Under the pieces are notes generated by a model. It was not told where the DNA came from and made no database searches. It saw only the letters and a list, made by a program, of their open reading frames with translations. From Saprospirales bacterium (GTDB lineage: Bacteria > Bacteroidota > Bacteroidia > Chitinophagales > Saprospiraceae), in the NCBI GenBank assembly GCA_003448025.1, contig DLXL01000257.1, positions 2,713-7,841 of the forward strand: a stretch of DNA of 5,129 nucleotides, written 5' to 3'. Numbering within the stretch: the first letter of the stretch is position 1; each line of letters starts with the position of its first letter. Below are positions 1 through 4,843 of the stretch, one piece after another. The position numbers were made by a program, and so were the translations under genes.

Positions 1-106
1 CGGCGCGGGTAGTCAGCTCATTTACTGCCGACTTTTGGGCATTTAGCAGGCTGGCAGCGGAAAGGAGCAGTCCCAGCAGATACCCGGCGCGGAGGTTGGT
101 GTTCAT
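1..106 (-). CDS. N-terminus of an exported protein (partial, runs off left edge)
   Basis: Only the first 35 codons are inside the window. Reading leftwards from the ATG at 106-104, the protein begins MNTNLRAGYLLGLLL and continues SAASLLNAQKSAVNELTTRA. This is a classical Sec signal peptide: a short n-region with one Arg, a Leu-rich core (about residues 9-21) and a cleavage site of the form N-A|Q near residue 23/24, a very common form in Bacteroidota. An in-frame ATG at 115-113 would add MLL; I prefer 106 because it gives the more usual n-region, but neither start has a clear Shine-Dalgarno sequence. The mature protein is probably periplasmic, outer-membrane or secreted. Its function cannot be told: 12 mature residues are too few. 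The KSAVNELTTRA start resembles the N-termini of some exported M20-type amidohydrolases, but that is a guess. A terminator and a consensus promoter lie upstream, so this is probably a new transcription unit. Confidence 0.75.
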   Translation of the reverse strand, partial: MNTNLRAGYLLGLLLSAASLLNAQKSAVNELTTRA

Positions 107-115
107 AAGCAGCAT

Positions 116-332
116 GGTTTTGAGTCGGCCAAATCTTTCTAACTGGAATGAAACGCAAAAAAGAAATTTCACTCTTCAGGCTTGGCCTGACCCGGTTGTG
201 GAAATGATTTTAAAAGAATGGCGGACCGCAAGGATGTGCGGAACGTACCAAGTTGGGTCAAAACGCGCATAAAACTGCATTTTGAGAAACTTAGTATAGT
301 GGAGAGACTATCTTTTGAAATGAGGGACGCTG
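116..332 (-). other. Long untranslated leader of the left-edge gene
   Basis: About 220 bases separate the predicted promoter from the start codon of the secreted protein. I see no convincing gene here. Short open frames exist on both strands, but the longest plus-strand one runs into the tRNA, and the longest minus-strand one starts at a TTG that is also the promoter's -33 box. The visible structure is a short perfect hairpin at 176-190 (6-bp stem TCAGGC/GCCTGA, 3-nt loop) and a weaker CCGC/GCGG stem near 223-240. A second, poorer promoter-like match (AAGATTTG on the minus strand, about 130-137, with TTG 18 nt upstream) lies just before the start codon and would give a leader of only about 10-20 nt. 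Confidence 0.4.
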
Positions 333-363
333 CAAAGATACGGGGGAGAGTAATATCGCGCAA
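333..363 (-). promoter_or_regulatory. Bacteroidota-type promoter for the left-edge secreted gene
   Basis: On the minus strand, TTG (363-361) is followed after exactly 20 nt by TATCTTTG (340-333). This matches the Bacteroidota primary sigma factor consensus of a -33 TTG and a -7 TAnnTTTG. It sits directly downstream of the tRNA-Leu terminator and points at the left-edge gene. Transcription would start near 325-328, leaving a leader of roughly 220 nt. Confidence 0.65.
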
Positions 364-374
364 TGGGGTAGGGG

Positions 375-412
375 TAAAAGAAAAGCGTCCAAGGAAAAAC
401 CTTGAACGCTTT
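375..412 (-). terminator. Intrinsic terminator after tRNA-Leu
   Basis: The minus-strand transcript can form a 13-bp stem (412-400 with 394-382) with one G-U pair and a five-U loop, followed directly by a U-rich run (TTTTCTTTTA on the minus strand). The stem begins 3 nt after the discriminator base of the tRNA. The plus-strand side lacks a comparable T-run, so it acts mainly on leftward transcription. Confidence 0.9.
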
Positions 413-415
413 CAG

Positions 416-498
416 TGCGGGAAGCGAGACTCGAACTCGCACGACCGTAAAGTCAATGGTGTTTGAGACCATCGCGTCTACCATTCCGCCACTCCCGC
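416..498 (-). tRNA. tRNA-Leu, anticodon CAA
   Basis: An 83-nt class II tRNA read on the minus strand. The acceptor arm is GCGGGAG paired with TTCCCGC (six Watson-Crick pairs plus a G-U), with discriminator A73, as expected for leucine. The anticodon stem ATGGT/ACCAT encloses the loop CTCAAAC, giving anticodon CAA (plus-strand positions 453-455), which reads UUG. There is a 15-nt variable arm with a GAC/GTC stem, typical of tRNA-Leu, and a T arm GCGAG-TTCGAGT-CTCGC. The CCA end is not encoded: CTG follows A73, so a CCA-adding enzyme is needed. It lies 49 nt after the hscB stop, has a probable promoter of its own at 559-589, and is closed by a strong terminator. Confidence 0.97.
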
Positions 499-547
499 AA
501 CGTGTACTTTTTTGCTTTTGCAGCCTTGCCTTTGCCTGGCTCTTTGC

Positions 548-1075
548 TTAAGCGGGTGCAAATTTAGAGAGATTTTCTTTGGTGCGCAACAAATAGCGCT
601 TTTTGTAAAAAAAATCTCTGACCCGAATTAAATCCTGGTCTCCGCTTTGTTGTTCTGTCCAATTCTTTAGCACGGGTTGTATCGCTGTTTCCAGCTCGTT
701 TTCCATCTTCTGGAGGCTATTTAACGCATTTTGATACAACTGCTGGTTGAAGTCAAACTCCAATTCCATCACGGACTCATTGATATCCATCATGTCCAGC
801 AAAAAATCCTGCGGCAAACTTCCCTGCTCTCCTTCTGCACCCAGGACGCCTTTTTCCTGCAAAATATACCGCATGCGCGCATCGGGATCGCTCAAAATCT
901 TAAATGCTTCATTATTTCTGGTAGATAATTCCAACGCTTCAGATCTTGCTTCTTCATCCGCAAGGGTATGAAAGTCAGGATGGTACTTGCGGCTGTTTTG
1001 CAAATAACGAGTCCGGATAGTGGCATCATCCACTATAAAAGACATGGGAATTCCAAAAAAATCAAAATGGTTCAT
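548..1075 (-). CDS. hscB: HscB, J-domain co-chaperone of Fe-S cluster assembly
   Basis: This 175-residue protein matches HscB in length (E. coli about 171). In the family, HscB delivers the scaffold IscU to the Hsp70 HscA and stimulates its ATPase, helping move the Fe-S cluster to acceptor proteins in the cytoplasm. The N-terminal J domain (about 1-75) carries the HPD motif at 32-34 (KYHPDF) and the NNEAFKILSDPDARMRY segment of helix IV. The C-terminal helical domain (about 90-170) contains LLDMMDINESVMELE at 92-106; by my alignment L92, M96, E100 and E104 match IscU-contacting positions of E. coli HscB. The frame is open to an ATG at 1096, but I choose the ATG at 1075: MNHFDFFGIP is the usual N-terminus in this phylum, and it avoids a 16-bp overlap with rseP. 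It starts 5 nt after the rseP stop, so the two are almost certainly co-transcribed. No other isc gene is in the window. Confidence 0.93.
   Translation of the reverse strand: MNHFDFFGIPMSFIVDDATIRTRYLQNSRKYHPDFHTLADEEARSEALELSTRNNEAFKILSDPDARMRYILQEKGVLGAEGEQGSLPQDFLLDMMDINESVMELEFDFNQQLYQNALNSLQKMENELETAIQPVLKNWTEQQSGDQDLIRVRDFFYKKRYLLRTKENLSKFAPA
559..589 (-). promoter_or_regulatory. Promoter for tRNA-Leu inside the 3' end of hscB
   Basis: On the minus strand, TTG (589-587) is followed after 20 nt by TAAATTTG (566-559), a full match to the Bacteroidota TTG / TAnnTTTG consensus with the same spacing as the promoter at 333-363. It lies within the last 14 codons of hscB. Transcription would start near 552, about 50 nt before the tRNA 5' end. 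A second TTG 3 nt further upstream could also serve as the -33 element. Confidence 0.6.
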
Positions 1076-1080
1076 ACAGA

Positions 1081-2415
1081 CTAGAACAGTCGCCAAACAT
1101 CAAGACCGAGTGCAAAGCTCATCAGGCCAATCAGGAGGAAAAAACCCACTGTAACAGCGCGTTCCATGAATTGATCGCTCACTTTCCGGCCGGTAATCAC
1201 TTCCCAAATCAGGAACAACACATATCCACCATCCAGGGCAGGAATCGGAAGCAGGTTCATAAACGCGAGGATGATGCTTAAAGAAGCGGTCACGGTCCAG
1301 AATATGCGCCAATCCCAGGATGGGTCGAACAGTTTGCCAATGCTGATAACACTGCCCAGATTGTCTTTAACGGAAATATCGCCCCGGAACATCATTTTGA
1401 AAGCCTGCATCTGGTCTGTGAGGAAATTCCAGCCCATTTTGGCGCCTGCAGGAAATGCTTCTGCCAGCGAGTAGGTTTGGGTTTCCTTTTTGAAGTAGGC
1501 CGCCATTTTGGCATTGGCCCCAATTTTACCCTGTGGGGTCAGCGTAACGGAAAGGGTGCTGGAATCTCCGCTTTCACGGATTACACCGATGTTTACGGTT
1601 TGACTTTTATGCTTGGAGGCTACTGGCCAGAACTGGTCAAAATATTCAATTGGCTGACCGTTGAAGGAGATGATACGGTCACCTTTTTGAATACCGGCAG
1701 TAGATGCCGGGCCTTTATCTGATACTAATTCAACCACAAATGGAACTCGCGCTGAAAGCAGGTCGTTTTTCAAGATTTTCGGAATTTTAACAGCAGCTTC
1801 ATCCGAAATACGGATTGTTTCCTGGGTGCCGTTCCGCAACACCGTTGCTTCTCTTGCGCCGTTCAGCATGACACGCTTGCGAAATTCATTGGGATCCACC
1901 CTGTCAAATGGTTGCCCGCCAAGGGTCAGCAACAAATCTCCCTGCTGGAAGCCGCTTTGCAGCAAAACGGAATCGAACGACATGCCATATTGTTTCAATT
2001 CTGAAGTTGGAATGTACTCTCGACCCCATCCCCACAGGACCATGGCAAAGAGGAAAAGTCCTAGAAGGAAGTTAATCGTTACGCCTCCAATCATAATGAT
2101 GAGTCGTTGCCAGGCTTTTTTGGCACGGAACTCCCATGGTTGAGCAGGGCCTTTCATTTGTTCCTTATCCATGCTCTCATCTATCATACCTGATATCTTT
2201 ACGTAACCGCCCAAAGGAAGCCACCCGATACCGTATTCTGTTTCACCTTTTTTCACACTGAACAAGGAGTTGAAAGGAGGAGCATCAAAAAACAGATAGA
2301 ATTTTTCCACGCGGGTTTTAAACCATTTTGCAGGCGCAAAGTGACCCAGTTCGTGTAAAACGATAAGGATGGAAAGGCTTAGCAGAAATTGAAGAACAAT
2401 TGAAAGGGTATCCAT
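1081..2415 (-). CDS. rseP: RseP-family site-2 zinc intramembrane protease
   Basis: This 444-residue polytopic inner-membrane metalloprotease belongs to the M50B family. In E. coli, RseP cuts anti-sigma factor RseA inside the membrane and clears leftover signal peptides; the substrate here is unknown. The zinc-binding HELGH is at 21-25 in the first membrane helix, and the third ligand should be Asp395 in NLLPIPALDGG (387-397). The membrane-associated hairpin motif GIGWLPLGGYVKI spans 63-75. Further hydrophobic segments lie near 107-128, 371-390 and 421-437. Between them are two periplasmic PDZ-like domains: a degenerate one around 147-205 (SGFQQGDLLLTLGGQP) and a clearer one around 230-293 (GPASTAGIQKGDRIISFNGQP). 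The catalytic residues are complete and the length is normal, so it should be active. FYLFFDAPP after the first helix is typical of Bacteroidota members. It is followed after 5 nt by hscB and preceded by a 141-bp gap with a hairpin and a possible -7 box. Confidence 0.95.
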   Translation of the reverse strand: MDTLSIVLQFLLSLSILIVLHELGHFAPAKWFKTRVEKFYLFFDAPPFNSLFSVKKGETEYGIGWLPLGGYVKISGMIDESMDKEQMKGPAQPWEFRAKKAWQRLIIMIGGVTINFLLGLFLFAMVLWGWGREYIPTSELKQYGMSFDSVLLQSGFQQGDLLLTLGGQPFDRVDPNEFRKRVMLNGAREATVLRNGTQETIRISDEAAVKIPKILKNDLLSARVPFVVELVSDKGPASTAGIQKGDRIISFNGQPIEYFDQFWPVASKHKSQTVNIGVIRESGDSSTLSVTLTPQGKIGANAKMAAYFKKETQTYSLAEAFPAGAKMGWNFLTDQMQAFKMMFRGDISVKDNLGSVISIGKLFDPSWDWRIFWTVTASLSIILAFMNLLPIPALDGGYVLFLIWEVITGRKVSDQFMERAVTVGFFLLIGLMSFALGLDVWRLF

Positions 2416-2461
2416 TAAAGCTTGGCTTAGGTACGAGTGATATTTTGGATGTTAAAACGCG

Positions 2462-2503
2462 AAACGGCTTTCGGAGTTTTGGGCAAAACTACGGAAGCCG
2501 TTT
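2462..2503 (-). promoter_or_regulatory. Long imperfect hairpin between porD and rseP
   Basis: Positions 2462-2480 and 2485-2503 form a 19-bp inverted repeat with two mismatches and a 4-nt loop (GGGC on the plus strand, GCCC in the minus-strand transcript). The outer nine pairs, AAACGGCTT/AAGCCGTTT, are perfect. Only a broken T-run follows on the minus strand (TTTCGCGTTTT), so it is not a textbook terminator. It could reduce read-through from porD, be an RNA processing or stability element, or be an operator-like site. The repeat itself is certain; its role is not. Confidence 0.5.
2484..2491 (-). promoter_or_regulatory. Possible -7 box for rseP-hscB
   Basis: TAGTTTTG on the minus strand matches TAnnTTTG and lies about 70 nt before the rseP start codon. 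No TTG is found about 20 nt upstream (ACA at that spacing), so this is a half-match. It overlaps the loop-proximal part of the hairpin at 2462-2503. Confidence 0.25.
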
Positions 2504-2523
2504 GGTCGTACTGTACTAATTAC

Positions 2524-2559
2524 GAAAAAATAAGAAAAAGAGCTGCTTTCAAGGCCTCA
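2524..2559 (-). terminator. Weak terminator-like sequence at the end of porD
   Basis: Directly at the porD stop, the minus strand can form a short bulged stem (GAG-GC with GC-AG-CTC around CTTGAAA), followed by a strong T-rich tract, TTTTTCTTATTTTTT. The stem is only five pairs with a bulge, so termination here is doubtful, although the T-tract is striking. Confidence 0.2.
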
Positions 2560-3474
2560 ACTTCCAATTTCCCGGTAACGTTGTGAATTGGCAGGGTCAA
2601 TTTTGGACATGATCTGAATGACGCGGTCTTTTTGCGCTTTGGGGGCGAGTTTCCACATTTCCACCAGTTCATCTCTTTGGGCATAGGAAAACATCTGAAT
2701 GATCATAGAATTAAAATAAGCTGCAGCAACTTTATCAATGTCTTCCAGAGCCAATAAAATGGCCGCTTTGGCCTGATCCTGATTGGTTGTAAACATGTCT
2801 AACCCTTTCCGGTGATAATTATAAATGGCGTTTCTGAATGGTCGCACCCGTGGATTGAGCAGGTTTTCCATAATCCAGTAACGGTTGCGGTTTTTGCCAC
2901 CATCAGAAGGACGCCAGCCCGGGGTAGAGTTACTGCTGGAGTTTTGGATATTGGTTACAATTTTTTCGGCCGTCAGCAGGTGTTGTTCACCTCCATATTG
3001 GGAAAAAGAATCATAATCCATCGCAAGGATGATATACACATAAAAAGCCAGCAAGGCCGACAAGTTCTGATTTTCAGGATTGTCTCTCAAAAATTCAATG
3101 GGCTGGTTCTGCTCATAGGTAAATATAACATCTTTGTCCAGGTGAGAAAGCAAGGGCGTTTCATATCCGCTTCCATATACCGGGCGGGTTGCCTGAACGG
3201 CGAGTTCAGCTTCAAAAACGTTGCCTTCCAATTCCTTGGAAATGGTGAGGATAAAATTGCATTTAATCCTTTCCTCCAGCTCGAAGTTGTCGCTGGTCCA
3301 TTTGGTATTATTCAGGAAGTCCTTTAGAGAAACCTCCAGCTGGTCGAACACTTTGCGGTCGTTGCGCTGAATCTGCGGTGTACTTACCCGCACACTGGCA
3401 TTGAGCTCACCTTGAGCATAAAGGTTTGAAATACAAAGAAATAAGGCGAAAGCCAGGCCAATTTTTTTTGTCAT
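2557..3474 (-). CDS. porD: DUF4835 / PorD-family periplasmic protein, linked to type IX secretion
   Basis: This 305-residue exported protein belongs to DUF4835, a family restricted to Bacteroidota and, as I recall, annotated as type IX secretion protein PorD; the molecular function is not well defined. MTKKIGLAFALFLCISNLYA is a Sec signal peptide with cleavage at A20|Q21. Family-like segments follow in order: NNTKWT (55-60), ERIKCNFILTI (68-78), VQATRPVYGSGYETPLL (93-109), FYVYIILAMDYDSFSQYGGE (144-163), GWRPSDGG (186-193), YNYHRKGLD (218-226) and an alpha-helical C-terminal part. No lipobox or membrane helix is seen after the signal peptide. The start at 3474 gives the signal peptide directly, and an eight-A run follows the ACA codon. 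It lies 61 nt after coaBC, and a coaBC-porD pair is common in this phylum. In many relatives recN follows; here rseP does. Confidence 0.85.
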   Translation of the reverse strand: MTKKIGLAFALFLCISNLYAQGELNASVRVSTPQIQRNDRKVFDQLEVSLKDFLNNTKWTSDNFELEERIKCNFILTISKELEGNVFEAELAVQATRPVYGSGYETPLLSHLDKDVIFTYEQNQPIEFLRDNPENQNLSALLAFYVYIILAMDYDSFSQYGGEQHLLTAEKIVTNIQNSSSNSTPGWRPSDGGKNRNRYWIMENLLNPRVRPFRNAIYNYHRKGLDMFTTNQDQAKAAILLALEDIDKVAAAYFNSMIIQMFSYAQRDELVEMWKLAPKAQKDRVIQIMSKIDPANSQRYREIGS

Positions 3475-3487
3475 GACAGGTAGTTTT

Positions 3488-3520
3488 GGTCGCTAAAATG
3501 GTAAAAAATCGGAAGCGACC
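3488..3520 (-). repeat. 7-bp inverted repeat between coaBC and porD
   Basis: GGTCGCT (3488-3494) and AGCGACC (3514-3520) form a perfect 7-bp inverted repeat around a 19-nt A/T-rich loop in the 61-bp gap. No T-run follows on the minus strand. It may be an mRNA hairpin ahead of the porD start codon, which lies 14 nt downstream of the stem, or it may arise by chance. Confidence 0.4.
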
Positions 3521-3535
3521 CTTTCTAATGATGCA

Positions 3536-4729
3536 TTAATGGTTGTTTTGGTTGGCCAGACTGCAAATTTCGTGCACAATATCTTCTGCAACGGCTTGTT
3601 TGCTTTTCAATGGGAAATCGATATGCGTGCCGGCTTTCCGCAAAATGGTGATCTGGTTGGTATCGTGACCAAACCCGGCGCCCTGATTACGCATGGAATT
3701 GAGTACAATAAAATCGAAGTTTTTCTTGGCCAACTTCTGCAGTGCATGGTTTTGCTCATTATCAGTTTCCAATGCAAACCCCACAAAAACCTGTTCTGGT
3801 TTCCTGGCCTTACCCAGGGTGGCGGCAATATCAACGGTTTTTTCCAGTTCCAGCTGCATGTCTCCCTCCTTCTTTTTAATTTTGGTTTCGGAGAATTGTC
3901 GGGGCTTGTAATCTGCTACTGCCGCTGCCAGTACCACAATATGGGTTTCATGAAAAACCTTTTCACAGGCAGCATGCATTTCTGCAGCAGAGGTTACGAG
4001 TTGCACCTGAACAGTCGAATCGGCGGGACGGAGCTCTGTGGGGCCTAAAATAAGGGTTACTTCAGCGCCTTCCTTCGCCAGGGTTTCGGCAATAGCTATG
4101 CCCATTTTCCCGGTAGAATGATTGCCGATAAATCGCACAGGATCCAGGGCTTCATACGTTGGCCCTGCCGTAACCAGGGCTTTTTTGCCGGCTAGCTTGC
4201 GTGAACGGAGGTTATGCGATTCAAGAAATCCAATGATGTCTTCCGGTTCAGCCATACGTCCATCACCAATTAAGCCTGAGGCCAGTTCGCCGTGACCAAC
4301 TGGTATAACGTGCACGCCAAAACTTTGAAGACGTCTGATATTGGATTGTGTAGCAGGATGTTTCCACATGTCAACATCCATGGCCGGGGCCACATAAACC
4401 GGGCATCGGGCTGAAAGGTAAACTGCGCTTACTATGTTGTCGCACAATCCATTGGCTAGTTTGGCCAGCGTATTGGCGCTGGCCGGTGCTATCACCATCG
4501 CATCTGCCCAAAGGCCTAATTCCACGTGATTGTTCCAGCTTTCTTCTGAAACTACCTCGGTCAATACCGGTCGTTTGGATAAGGTAGATAAAGTAAGGGG
4601 GCTGATAAAAGCTTTAGCTGAATCGGTCATCAGCACTTGCACTTCGTGGCCTTTTTTAACCCAAAGCCGGATTAAAGACGCTGATTTATAAGCTGCTATA
4701 GATCCGGTGACACCGAGAATGATCTTCAT
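3536..4729 (-). CDS. coaBC: CoaBC, bifunctional phosphopantothenoylcysteine synthetase/decarboxylase
   Basis: This 397-residue enzyme catalyses two consecutive steps from 4'-phosphopantothenate to 4'-phosphopantetheine in CoA synthesis. The C-terminal CoaB half (about 180-397) joins cysteine using CTP, and the N-terminal CoaC half (1 to about 175) decarboxylates the product with FMN. In CoaC I see the flavodoxin-like start ILGVTGSIAAYK (4-15), catalytic His68 in NNHVELG, APASANTLAKLANG (81-94) and PAMDVDMW (115-122). The substrate clamp is GELASGLIGDGRM (147-159). By alignment E. coli Asn125 corresponds to Asp118 here and Cys158 to Ser151; this seems usual in Bacteroidota. CoaB shows TAGPTYEALDPVRFIGNHSTGKMG (187-210, with the key Asn203), AAAVADYKP (268-276), KIKK (283-286) and VGFALET (316-322). 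The length is normal and both halves are intact. It lies 114 nt after pckA and 61 nt before porD. Confidence 0.96.
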   Translation of the reverse strand: MKIILGVTGSIAAYKSASLIRLWVKKGHEVQVLMTDSAKAFISPLTLSTLSKRPVLTEVVSEESWNNHVELGLWADAMVIAPASANTLAKLANGLCDNIVSAVYLSARCPVYVAPAMDVDMWKHPATQSNIRRLQSFGVHVIPVGHGELASGLIGDGRMAEPEDIIGFLESHNLRSRKLAGKKALVTAGPTYEALDPVRFIGNHSTGKMGIAIAETLAKEGAEVTLILGPTELRPADSTVQVQLVTSAAEMHAACEKVFHETHIVVLAAAVADYKPRQFSETKIKKKEGDMQLELEKTVDIAATLGKARKPEQVFVGFALETDNEQNHALQKLAKKNFDFIVLNSMRNQGAGFGHDTNQITILRKAGTHIDFPLKSKQAVAEDIVHEICSLANQNNH

Positions 4730-4766
4730 ATGTGAAAAGAAATTCCGGGTAAAGGTATAGAAGTTA

Positions 4767-4825
4767 ACACAAAGGCGCCTAGGCTTTACGGAAGCGCAAA
4801 CTTACTGGCCTTCACACCTTTGTGT
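4767..4825. repeat. 9-bp inverted repeat in the pckA-coaBC gap
   Basis: ACACAAAGG (4767-4775) and CCTTTGTGT (4817-4825) are perfect reverse complements separated by 41 bp. The possible coaBC -7 box at 4797-4804 lies between them. The right arm can also pair locally (ACAC-CTTT-GTGT at 4814-4825). There is no T-run typical of a pckA terminator. It could be a pair of operator half-sites or a long-range RNA pairing in read-through transcripts. Confidence 0.4.
4797..4804 (-). promoter_or_regulatory. Possible -7 box for coaBC
   Basis: TAAGTTTG on the minus strand matches TAnnTTTG and lies 68 nt before the coaBC start codon, which would give a leader of about 60 nt. The sequence 20 nt upstream is TGA rather than TTG, so only the -7 element is supported. 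TACCTTTA nearer the gene (around 4750-4757) is a weaker alternative. Confidence 0.35.
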
Positions 4826-4843
4826 CAGCATCTTACTAGTAGA

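Noticed and set aside
169..363. Minus-strand open frame of 64 codons upstream of the secreted gene
   Set aside because: Its first codon is a TTG that coincides with the -33 promoter box, so it would lie upstream of the transcript start, and the sequence shows no family features.
218..466. Plus-strand open frame of 82 codons left of and into the tRNA
   Set aside because: It runs through the terminator stem and into tRNA-Leu, has no recognisable domain and has skewed, repeat-free basic composition typical of chance frames.
416..498. tRNA-Leu as an integration site for a mobile element
   Set aside because: No integrase, no duplicated tRNA 3' end and no direct repeats are visible in the window; the 3' side carries an ordinary terminator and promoter.
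1076..1096. Earlier ATG of hscB at 1096
   Set aside because: The extra MATVLVC is not typical of the family, overlaps the end of rseP, and the next ATG gives the canonical MNHFDFFGIP start.
1826..2143. Plus-strand open frames opposite rseP (also around 1271-1722)
   Set aside because: They mirror the conserved protease coding sequence and carry no independent coding signal.
2812..3327. Plus-strand open frame of 171 codons opposite porD
   Set aside because: It is fully antisense to a well-supported gene, has no start signals or recognisable motif, and such frames are common opposite real genes.
3539..4048. Plus-strand open frame of 169 codons opposite coaBC
   Set aside because: It is antisense to the conserved CoaB domain, shows no domain of its own and has no promoter match upstream.
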